A stretch of DNA of 64,000 bases, from contig LNEO01000197.1 in the NCBI GenBank assembly GCA_001465015.1, positions 1-64,000 of the forward strand, in the 5' to 3' direction. The position numbers were made by a program, and so were the translations under genes. Origin of the DNA: Deltaproteobacteria bacterium Ga0077539 (GTDB taxonomy: Bacteria > Myxococcota_A > Polyangia > Polyangiales > Ga0077539). The notes below the pieces were generated by a model that saw only the letters and a program-made list of their open reading frames with translations, made no database searches and was not told the origin of the DNA. This document shows, in pieces, positions 16,681 to 25,057 of the stretch (its first letter is position 1; each line of letters opens with the position of its first letter).

Positions 16681-19600
16681 ATGGCATACGGGCCGCGCGT
16701 GGAGTTTACGGTCGCTCGCGACCGAGCGAGGCGCGAGGCCGTGGTCAAGCGCGTGTCGCGCGCGACCGTGAGCGCGTCGGCGACGGTGCTGTGCCCCGAC
16801 CCCGCGACGGCGCGCTCGATCGAGCGAGCGCTGTCGCGGGCCGGCGGGGCGTGGGTCTCGGTGTGGGATTGGGAGCAGTTACTCGACGCGCTCGAGGCGG
16901 GCTCGGGTCTGGCGAAGCGAAGCGCTCCCCACGAAGCCACGCGCATCGCCTGGGTCGAGCAAGCGTTGCGCGCCGTCGACGACCCGGCGCTCGCGCGAGC
17001 ACTGTCGGTGGACCCGAGCGCCATCGCGCGGGCGTTGCTTCGAGCGGTCGACGCGCTTCGCGCGTGCGGCTACGAAGGGCCGACCGTCGGCGGCTCGATG
17101 ATCGACGAGGCGTGCGCGGGGCTCGGCCCGGCGGTCGAGCCGCTCGTGCGTGGACACCTCGAGGTCGTGGCGCTCGGCGCGAGGGCGCTCGAGGCGGGCC
17201 TCGAAGAGAGCGTGACGCTCGATCGAGTGGGGCGCGTTCGCCGGTGGATTTCCTGCGCGGACGCGAGGGTGCCGCGCGCGCTGCGAGAGCTCGTCGTGGA
17301 CGGCGTCGACCTGCTCAGCCCGACCGATCGCTCGCTGCTCGAGGCGCTGCTCGCGCGAGGCGTTCGCGTCGACGTCGCGCCGTGGGTCCACGGGTGGGCT
17401 CGACCGACGCCGCGCACGACGGACGCCGATCATCCGCCAGAGAGCGGCCTCGAAGCGCTGGGGCGATTTCCGAGCGGCGATCAGTGCGCCATCGACGATG
17501 ACTCGATCGTCGAGTGCTTCGCGCGAGACCCCGAAGAAGCGGCGGACGCCGTCGCCGAATGGCTCTCGACGATGACTCCCGACGAGCGCTCGTCCGTTGC
17601 GATCGCGGTGCCCGGAGGACCTGGGGATGGCACGCGGGTGCTTCGCGCGCTCGAGCGACACGGCGTCGAGGGGAGCTATCGCGGCTCGCTGCCGGCCACC
17701 GCTGTTCCCCTGTGGAACGTGCTTCGCGCGTCGCTGCGCTTGCTCTGGCGAGGCCCCTCGTTGCTCGACCTCGCGGCGATCGCAGGCGCGCCAGGCTCGG
17801 GGACGTGGGGCGGAGATCGCGACCGCATCGTCGCGCGGCTGCGCTCGACCCGCGCGAGGGCGTGGGCTGACGTTCGCGCGGCGGTGATCGAGTGCACAGA
17901 CCCCGCGCAGCACGCCTTCGTCATGCGCGAAGGGAGCCCGAGCGAGCGCGTCTTCGACGCGGATCGCGCGGCCGCTCTCGAGTCGCAGCGGCGTTCGGTG
18001 CTGGCCTTGCTCGGAGTGCTCGACGGTGAATCGCCGTTCATCGGGCTCGATCCGAGCGCGCGGCTCGCGCGGGTCCGGGAGGTCATGGAGCACTGCATCG
18101 ACCGCTTCGCGAACGGGCAGCGAATTCAGGCGTCGATTCACGACAGGCGCGCCGCGACGCTCTGGGTCGCCGCGGCGAGCGCCATTCGCGCGGCGAGCGC
18201 CGCGGTGCTCGACGGCCTCGAGCGAGACCCGAGCGTCCTGTCGACGCCCGACCCGACGCCGCTCTTGCTTCGCATCGAGCGCATGCTCCCGTCGCTATCG
18301 GACGCGGTGCGCGAGCGACGCGCGGATGTGGTCCGCGTGGTCAACGACGGCGATCAGCTCGATGACCGCCCATCGACGCTGGTGGTGCTCGGGTTCGTCG
18401 CGGGCGCTTTTCCTCGGGCGAGCTCGCCGATCCCGTGGCTCGGCTCCACCGAGCGCGCGGCGCTCGCCCGTGTCGCGAGCGTCGGAGCGCTCAGCGAACT
18501 GCCAGACGAGGGCCTGGTCTCGCAGCTCGTCGCGCGCGCGACGCACCGGCTGATCGCGAGCCCGACCACGCGCCTCGTGCTCGTTCGAACGGATCGCGGC
18601 GCGGACGGAGCTGCGACCACTCCATCGTCGACGCGCGCCGACGTGCTCGACGCCTACGTTTCTTCGGTCTCCGAAGCGCGCGAGCGGAGGTTGACCCCGC
18701 ACGTTCGCGCGGTGCTCGACGGCGGCTCGACCTCCGCTGCGTCGCGTCGGACCGTGGCTCGACTCGTCGGAACCGCCGGGCGATCACTCGGTAGCACGGT
18801 CGTGAGCGCGGTTGCAGCGCACCTCGCAGCGCGCCCCGAGGACCACGCGCTCTTCGCTGCGCGGCTGGCGCCGTCGCGGGACTTCGCCATCGCCTCCGCG
18901 CTTCGCGAGGCGCTCTCGACGAGCTCGTACTCACCCGCGGACCTCGAGCTCGCGACCAAGTGCCGCTTCGCGTTCGCGACGCGCGCGGTGCTGGGCATTC
19001 GATGGCTCCCGCTCGCGCAGGGCTCGCGCTTCGGACCGAGGGGGCTGCTGCGCGACGCGCACGCGGCGGTGCGCGCCCTCGACGAGCACGGAGGCGACGT
19101 CGATCGCGCCATCGACGCCGCGATGAGCAACGACTCGCGCGGCGAGGCGCTCGAGGCCGCGGGCGCGCGTCGGGTGCTCCGGGGCTTCGTGCGGCGGTTT
19201 GCCGCGCAGCGAGCACGGTGGAAGGCACGCGAGATCGTCGCCCCCAAGACCGAAGGAGAGGCGAGCCCCACGGTGACGATCGACCTCGGCTGCGAGCACC
19301 CGGCGGCGCCTCGCGCCGTGCTCGTGCGGGCCGAGATCGATCGCGTCGAACGGGTGCTCGACGGCGATCGAGCGCGGGTCGTGCTCGTCGATCTTCGAAT
19401 GGGAAGGCTCGACTCGGAAGAGGCGCGCGCGACGCTCGGGCTCGGCGCGGCGTCCGCGGTCCTCCCAGCGATCGCAGAGGCGAAGCTCGGCTGCGAGGTC
19501 GACGCGCTGGCGACGGTGTCGCTCAACCGCGGCGACACCAAGGTCGTCGCCCGCGAGGGAGCGTTCGGAGCGACCGACGATCGATCGCTCACGGAGGCGG

Positions 19601-19779
19601 CGCGCGACGCGAAGCGACGCTTCGCGAAGGTGTTCGACGCGATCGCTGAAGGGGACGAGCCCGTCCTTCCGCACGATCACGAGCGGCGCGCGGCGCTGGT
19701 GAACGCGGGCGTTCGCTCGTGCGAGAGCTGCCCATCGCGGCTCTTGTGTCGCTTCGATCTTCCCGGAGAAACGCTGTGA
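16681..19779 (+). CDS. addB: AddB-like subunit of a helicase-nuclease
   Basis: A 1032-residue partner of the AddA helicase encoded directly downstream; together such proteins process DNA ends for RecA recombination. The N-terminal part is helicase-like but has no Walker A. The C-terminal part carries the AddB-type iron-sulfur cysteines: C761 in TKCRFAF, then C1014, C1017 and C1023 in CESCPSRLLC. The nuclease motif is altered. EIDRVE is kept, but the usual D-Y-K-T/S reads VDLRMG, with Arg in place of the catalytic Lys, and the following Gln motif is not seen. This subunit may lack nuclease activity. The ATG at 16681 was chosen; a GTG at 16654 is possible. The stop overlaps addA. Confidence 0.8.
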   Translation: MAYGPRVEFTVARDRARREAVVKRVSRATVSASATVLCPDPATARSIERALSRAGGAWVSVWDWEQLLDALEAGSGLAKRSAPHEATRIAWVEQALRAVDDPALARALSVDPSAIARALLRAVDALRACGYEGPTVGGSMIDEACAGLGPAVEPLVRGHLEVVALGARALEAGLEESVTLDRVGRVRRWISCADARVPRALRELVVDGVDLLSPTDRSLLEALLARGVRVDVAPWVHGWARPTPRTTDADHPPESGLEALGRFPSGDQCAIDDDSIVECFARDPEEAADAVAEWLSTMTPDERSSVAIAVPGGPGDGTRVLRALERHGVEGSYRGSLPATAVPLWNVLRASLRLLWRGPSLLDLAAIAGAPGSGTWGGDRDRIVARLRSTRARAWADVRAAVIECTDPAQHAFVMREGSPSERVFDADRAAALESQRRSVLALLGVLDGESPFIGLDPSARLARVREVMEHCIDRFANGQRIQASIHDRRAATLWVAAASAIRAASAAVLDGLERDPSVLSTPDPTPLLLRIERMLPSLSDAVRERRADVVRVVNDGDQLDDRPSTLVVLGFVAGAFPRASSPIPWLGSTERAALARVASVGALSELPDEGLVSQLVARATHRLIASPTTRLVLVRTDRGADGAATTPSSTRADVLDAYVSSVSEARERRLTPHVRAVLDGGSTSAASRRTVARLVGTAGRSLGSTVVSAVAAHLAARPEDHALFAARLAPSRDFAIASALREALSTSSYSPADLELATKCRFAFATRAVLGIRWLPLAQGSRFGPRGLLRDAHAAVRALDEHGGDVDRAIDAAMSNDSRGEALEAAGARRVLRGFVRRFAAQRARWKAREIVAPKTEGEASPTVTIDLGCEHPAAPRAVLVRAEIDRVERVLDGDRARVVLVDLRMGRLDSEEARATLGLGAASAVLPAIAEAKLGCEVDALATVSLNRGDTKVVAREGAFGATDDRSLTEAARDAKRRFAKVFDAIAEGDEPVLPHDHERRAALVNAGVRSCESCPSRLLCRFDLPGETL

Positions 19780-22700
19780 GTCCCACGTTGGTGTCGGCGG
19801 GCGCGGGCTCGGGCAAGACCCACTGGATCATCGAGCACATCGTCGCGCGCGTCCTCAAGGGGACGCCCATCGAGCGCATCGCCGCGGTCACGTTCACAGA
19901 AGCCGCGGCGGCGGAGCTCGAGGCGCGTCTTCGCGCGCGGCTGCTTCGCGCTGGGGCGAGGGAGCAGGCCGCGCGCCTCGAGGCCGCGTCGGTGTGCACG
20001 ATCCATCGCTTCTCGCTCGAGCTCTTGCGTCGGTATCCCACCGCGGTCGGACTCGCCCCGGACCCGTTGGTGCTCGACGAGCGCGCGATGGAACACCTTC
20101 GCAACGCCGCCCTCGACCGCGCGATCGAGCGTCGGGACCCGCGAGCCCTCGACGCGCTGCTCGACGGCCTCGGCCCCGCGGCGGGGCTCATCGAGCGCGG
20201 TCGCGACGACGGTGAGACGCCGGTCGGCAGGCTGCGCGCGATGATCCGAGCGGTGCTCGACAAGGCGCGGTCGGTGGCGATGGACGCCGCGCGGCTGCGA
20301 GCGGAGGCGGAGCCGGCAGCAGAGCGCCTCGCGGCGAGCCTTCGCGCGGGGGCCAAGGGCTCTGCTTCACTCGACGACGCGCTGCTCGCGGCGCTTCGCG
20401 AGGCCAGGTCCTTCGTCGCCGCGCGCGCCGAGGCGCCGACGCAGAAAGACAAGCCGCTCTTCGCGATCGTCGCCGGCGTGGACGACGACACCATGGCCGG
20501 CATCGAGTCGACCGAGGAGGCGCGAAGGGCGCTGGCGATGTCGATCGCCTCGAGCTCGTCGATCGACGCGAGCAAGCAGTTCGCCGCAGGAACCGCGCTG
20601 AAGAAGGCATGTGACGTATTCTGTCTGCATCACCCATCCGTGCATCGATTGCTCGCGAACGTCGCGAGCTCGGTGATCACGCTGGCCGCAGACGCCGCGG
20701 ACGACTACGACGACGCCAAGCGGCGCATCGGCGCGGTGGACTTCGACGACATGCAGTCCCTGGCGCTCTCGCTGCTCGAGGGGCCGAGGCGATACGCGCC
20801 GCTCGTGGCTTCGACGCTCGATCTGATCGTCGTCGACGAGTTTCAGGACAGCGCGCCGCTGCAGTTTCGGCTCTTCGAGCTGTTGCGTCGCGAGGGGGTC
20901 GCCGTCGCGTACGTGGGAGATCTGAAGCAGGCGATCTACGGATTTCGCGCGGCGGACTCAGCGCTGTTCGGCGCGCTGCTCGACCGAGAGCGCGCGCGGG
21001 GCGACGCGCTCGATCAGACCGTTCGGCTGACCGCGTCGCGACGAAGTCGCCGCGAGCTCGTGGCGTTCGCGAACGACCTGTTCGACGCGCTGTTTGCGAA
21101 GACCGCGGTTCGGTTCGACGCGCTCGCGGCGGACAACGCGTATACGCGCGGCGCGATCGAGAAGGGCTCGCCGTGCGTCGAGGTGCTTCGACACGCCTCG
21201 GTCGAGCGAGGCCCGATCATCGGCGCGAAGGCGCGCGCGCTGGCAGGGCGGCTCTCTTCACTGGTCGAGACCGAGTCCGTCCTCGATCGAGAGACGGGTC
21301 GCGTTCGGCCCGCACGCTGGTCGGACATCACGATTCTAGCGCGAACGCACGCGGGGCTCGCGCGTTGGGCGAGGGACCTTCGGGCCTACGGGATACCTGC
21401 GGCGCTCGAGCACGGCCCGTGGTTCGACACCGTCGAGGCGCAGCTCGCGCTCGCGTGGCTTCGTATGGTCGCGAGCCCGCGAGACAGCGCCGCGAGCGCG
21501 TCGGTTCTAGCGAGCGAGCTGTATGGGCTGTCGCAGCGCTCGATCGCCGCGCTGCATGCGCGCGGCCTCGGAGGGACGCCGCGCTTCGCGCTCGAGGTGC
21601 ACCGGGCAGATCCGACGCAGCTCTCGCTCGACGACGCAGAGCGAACGGTGCTCGCACGCTGCGCGCAGGAGCTCTCGGCGGCCCGAGAGGCGTTTCGAAC
21701 GCTCGCGCTCGGCGAGGCCGTCGAGCGAACGCTCGGGAGCGTGGAGCTCGCCATGCGAATGTCTCTTCGCTGCGACGAGGCAGGCGCCGCGCAGGTCAGC
21801 GCCAACGTTCGCGCGTTCGCAGAGGTCGCCCACGAGCTCGCGAGCCACGACGAGCGAGCGATGGGCGTTCGCGACGCGCACGGATCGACGCTCGAGGCGC
21901 TGATCGTCGAGCTCGAAGCGCTGCGGGACGGCGGGGCGTCGCAGCCGCGCGCGGAGCTCGGGCGGGACGCGGTTTCGCTGGTCACTTTGCACGCGAGCAA
22001 GGGTCTCGAGTTTGCGATCGTCGTGCTCGACGCGCTCGGCGCGACGGTCGAACCGAGGCTGCCTCGGGTCGAGCTGCGACGTCCTCCTGTCGACGAGTGG
22101 GTCACCGATGGGGCGTTGGGGGCGATGGCGATCGACGTGGTTCCATCGACGGGAGCGGCGGGGTTGTGGGATCAGCTCGCGTCGCTCGGCGACGCGGCGA
22201 CGCAGCTTCGCGACGAGCAGCTTCGGCTGCTGTACGTCGCGGTCACCCGAGCCCGCGAACACCTCGTTCTCTTGTGGCCCGAAGAGCCCAAGACGCCGTC
22301 GCAGACGCGCTATGTGCGCGACCTCGTCACCGATTGCGTTTCGCGTCCGCCCTCTGCGGCGGGCCGCGCTGGGTGGGTGCTTCGCGCCGGCGGTGCGTCG
22401 CACGAAGTGCTGGTGGTGCACGCGGGCACGGAGGCGCGCGACGAGGCACCCGTTTTGGAAGACGGCAGCTCGGACGAGCACCGCGAGGGGATCGAACGAT
22501 ATCGCGCGGTCATCGAGGCCGCGCGACTCCAGGACGACGCCGCGCGCGCAGCGCCGCGCGCCTCGCGCGAGGCCGACACCGAGGCCGGCGCTGTACGGGC
22601 GGTCGCGCTTTCGCCGACGGAGCTCGTGCATCTCGACGACTGCCCCGAGGTTTCTCGGCTCGCGATGCTCTATCCGAACGAGCACCGCATCGCGAGGGAT

Positions 22701-23390
22701 CGCTCGATCGAGATCGACGTTCGGCCGATTCGCTCGGCGCGCGCCGAGCGCCTCGCGTTGGCCGAGGTCGACTCGGCGTTGCTCGGCGCGTGGATGCACG
22801 ACGCGCTCGCCGCCGCGCTGGATCGAGGAGAGGTCGACGAAGCGGCGCTCGAGCGATGGATCGCCCGGTCTGATCCGGCGATCGACGGCGACGCGCTGAG
22901 GGCGTTCGCGCGCTCGGCGCTGTCGTCGATGCGAGAAGCGCTCGAAGCGCTCGGCGTCACCGAAGTGCTCGCGCAAGAGCGGGCGTTCGTGGTCCAAGCC
23001 GGAGGAACGATCGTTCGCGGCGCGATCGATTTGCTCGTTCGCACCGCGGCCGGCTTGCGCGTGGTCGACCTGAAGACACAGCCCATCGACGCGACGGCGC
23101 TCGAGCGCAACGCGGCGTACTACCAGCGCCAGCTCGACGCGTATGCGTTTGCGGTCGAGTCGCTGCTCGGCGAACGAATCGTCGGTCGCGATCTGGTTTT
23201 CGTGTCCGCGGGGGCGCTCGTGTCTCTCCGCGCGCCGTTCGATCGGTCGTCGTTCGAGTCTGACGTTCGACGGCTCGGCGTGCTCGCGGCGACCGAAGCG
23301 CGGGGGCCAGGGGCGGGGGCGTCATGCGACGTTTGCCCGTGGGCGCCGCTCTGTCGTTCGGGTGACGGTCGAGAGCGACGCGAAGGCTGA
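19776..23390 (+). CDS. addA: AddA/UvrD-type helicase-nuclease subunit
   Basis: A 1204-residue superfamily 1 helicase fused to a RecB-type nuclease. Motifs in order are Walker A SAGAGSGKT (residues 7-15), VTFTEAAAAEL (Ia), LIVVDEFQDSAPLQ (II), YVGDLKQAIYGFR (III), TLHASKGLEFAIVV (V) and LLYVAVTRAREHL (VI). The C-terminal nuclease has GAIDLL, VVDLKTQP (Asp and Lys intact) and QRQLDAYAFAVE, and ends with CDVCPWAPLC. The start is GTG inside GTGA, overlapping the addB stop, with GGAGA eight bases upstream. Coupling to addB supports a heterodimer. It unwinds and resects double-strand ends. Confidence 0.93.
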   Translation: MSPTLVSAGAGSGKTHWIIEHIVARVLKGTPIERIAAVTFTEAAAAELEARLRARLLRAGAREQAARLEAASVCTIHRFSLELLRRYPTAVGLAPDPLVLDERAMEHLRNAALDRAIERRDPRALDALLDGLGPAAGLIERGRDDGETPVGRLRAMIRAVLDKARSVAMDAARLRAEAEPAAERLAASLRAGAKGSASLDDALLAALREARSFVAARAEAPTQKDKPLFAIVAGVDDDTMAGIESTEEARRALAMSIASSSSIDASKQFAAGTALKKACDVFCLHHPSVHRLLANVASSVITLAADAADDYDDAKRRIGAVDFDDMQSLALSLLEGPRRYAPLVASTLDLIVVDEFQDSAPLQFRLFELLRREGVAVAYVGDLKQAIYGFRAADSALFGALLDRERARGDALDQTVRLTASRRSRRELVAFANDLFDALFAKTAVRFDALAADNAYTRGAIEKGSPCVEVLRHASVERGPIIGAKARALAGRLSSLVETESVLDRETGRVRPARWSDITILARTHAGLARWARDLRAYGIPAALEHGPWFDTVEAQLALAWLRMVASPRDSAASASVLASELYGLSQRSIAALHARGLGGTPRFALEVHRADPTQLSLDDAERTVLARCAQELSAAREAFRTLALGEAVERTLGSVELAMRMSLRCDEAGAAQVSANVRAFAEVAHELASHDERAMGVRDAHGSTLEALIVELEALRDGGASQPRAELGRDAVSLVTLHASKGLEFAIVVLDALGATVEPRLPRVELRRPPVDEWVTDGALGAMAIDVVPSTGAAGLWDQLASLGDAATQLRDEQLRLLYVAVTRAREHLVLLWPEEPKTPSQTRYVRDLVTDCVSRPPSAAGRAGWVLRAGGASHEVLVVHAGTEARDEAPVLEDGSSDEHREGIERYRAVIEAARLQDDAARAAPRASREADTEAGAVRAVALSPTELVHLDDCPEVSRLAMLYPNEHRIARDRSIEIDVRPIRSARAERLALAEVDSALLGAWMHDALAAALDRGEVDEAALERWIARSDPAIDGDALRAFARSALSSMREALEALGVTEVLAQERAFVVQAGGTIVRGAIDLLVRTAAGLRVVDLKTQPIDATALERNAAYYQRQLDAYAFAVESLLGERIVGRDLVFVSAGALVSLRAPFDRSSFESDVRRLGVLAATEARGPGAGASCDVCPWAPLCRSGDGRERREG

Positions 23391-23559
23391 TCCGTTCGGG
23401 TCCAGGTCCTCGTTTTCTGGGCGCGCTATCGACGCAGAAAACCCGGTAGAGTCTCGCTCGCTACCGGCAACGTTGGCTTGGACAGAGGACGTCTCGGCTG
23501 CGACGACAATCGTGTCTTCGACGAGCACGGACCCAACACAACGCGGAGCTGCACCAACC

Positions 23560-25047
23560 GTGAAAGACAAGAAGCTCAAGGCAACGGCGTCGCGCAGCGC
23601 GAAGCCAGGCGAAGCCAGCGCTCCGCTGGACTTGCACGTGATTGGATTCGGGGTGGTCGGTCGGGGCGTCGCGAAGGCGTTGATGCGGCCGGGGCCTGAT
23701 GGCCGGGCGCAGCCGTTTCGCGTGGTCGCGGTGACCGACCGCTCGGGTACGGTGACAAACGCCGCCGGGCTCGACCTCGCGAAGCTCGTGCGGTCGAAGG
23801 ACAAGCACGGCGACATCTCGCAGGTCGAAGGCGAACACCACAAGTGGAACGGCGAGCAGGCCGTGCGCAACGTCCGCGCGGATATCGTCGTCGAGGTCAC
23901 CCCCACTAACATCGTCGACGGCGAGCCAGGCATCACCCACATCGCAGAGGCGATGCGGCTGGGAAAGCACGTCGTGACCGCGAACAAGGGCCCGTTCGCC
24001 CTGCAATTTCAGAGGATCGCCGCGCTCGCCCAGCGCTCGGGGGTGATGCTCAAGTATGGCGGCAGCGTGTGCGGGGCTGTTCCGATCATCGAGCTGGTGC
24101 GGGACGCGTTGGTGGGCAACGAAGTGAGCGCGATCCGCGGCGTGATGAACGGGAGCTGCAACTACATCCTCTCGCGCATGGAGGAGAGCGGCGATGACTT
24201 CGACGTCGTTCTCGCGGCCGCTGCGAAGCTGGGAATCACCGAGACAGACCCCTCGCAGGACATCGACGGCTGGGACGCCGCGAGCAAGCTCGTCATCCTC
24301 GCCAACGCCGTCATGAACCGCGCGATCACGATTCGCGACGTTTCGGTCGAGGGCATTCGTTCGGTCACCGCGGAGACGATTCGCGCTGCCAAGAAGCGCG
24401 GCAAAGTGGTCCGGTTGATCGCGACGATCAGCCGCGACGTCGCCGAGGTGAAGCCCGTCGAGCTCGACGAGGGCTCGCCGCTCGCGGTGCGCGGGACGCT
24501 CAACGTCGCCGTCGTCGAGACGGACCTCGCCAAGGACATCACGATCGTCGGCCGGGGGGCGGGCCAGATGGAGACCGCGAGCGCGATCCTTGGCGATTTG
24601 CACGCCGTTCGTCGCGAGCTCGCTGCCCGCACCTCCGGCGGAGGCGAGCACCGAAAGGGCCTCGCGCTCAGCGGGATCGAGGTCGGCGCCGTGGCCAAGA
24701 AGAAGGTGGTGACGATCGATCGCGACGAGTCGCTCGGCGCGGCGGTGCGCGTCATGCAGAAGAAGGGAATCTCCCAGCTCCCAGTGATGAGCGACGGGGT
24801 GTGCGTCGGAACGATCTCCGAGCGAACCGTGCTTGATTTGCTCGTCGATCGCGGCGCGAAGAAGCTCGAGAAGCTCGCGATCGAGGACGTGATGGGCCCG
24901 CCGTTGCCCGAGCTCGGCGCGAGCACGCCGCTCGTCGCGGTCGCGAAGGTGCTCGAGCGTCGCAGCGCGGTGCTCGTCACGCGAGGGCTGGACATCGTGG
25001 GGATCGTCACGCGCGCAGATCTTCTTCGCCTGGTGAGCGCGGACTGA
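23560..25047 (+). CDS. hom: Homoserine dehydrogenase with C-terminal CBS pair
   Basis: A 495-residue enzyme that reduces aspartate semialdehyde to homoserine for threonine, methionine and isoleucine synthesis. A Lys-rich N-terminus precedes the NAD(P)-binding GFGVVGRG (about 29-36). The catalytic core follows with VTANKGPFA, KYGGSVCGAVPII, GVMNGSCNYILSRM and GITETDPSQDIDGWDAASK. Instead of the usual ACT domain, the last ~110 residues form two CBS motifs (ALGAAVRVMQKKGISQLPVM-type and a matching second unit ending VGIVTRADLLRLV). CBS pairs usually bind adenosyl ligands, so the allosteric signal may not be threonine. The start is GTG with GGAG 11 nt upstream; the ATG frame upstream runs inside addA. 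Confidence 0.9.
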   Translation: MKDKKLKATASRSAKPGEASAPLDLHVIGFGVVGRGVAKALMRPGPDGRAQPFRVVAVTDRSGTVTNAAGLDLAKLVRSKDKHGDISQVEGEHHKWNGEQAVRNVRADIVVEVTPTNIVDGEPGITHIAEAMRLGKHVVTANKGPFALQFQRIAALAQRSGVMLKYGGSVCGAVPIIELVRDALVGNEVSAIRGVMNGSCNYILSRMEESGDDFDVVLAAAAKLGITETDPSQDIDGWDAASKLVILANAVMNRAITIRDVSVEGIRSVTAETIRAAKKRGKVVRLIATISRDVAEVKPVELDEGSPLAVRGTLNVAVVETDLAKDITIVGRGAGQMETASAILGDLHAVRRELAARTSGGGEHRKGLALSGIEVGAVAKKKVVTIDRDESLGAAVRVMQKKGISQLPVMSDGVCVGTISERTVLDLLVDRGAKKLEKLAIEDVMGPPLPELGASTPLVAVAKVLERRSAVLVTRGLDIVGIVTRADLLRLVSAD

Positions 25048-25057
25048 TCCTTCGCGG

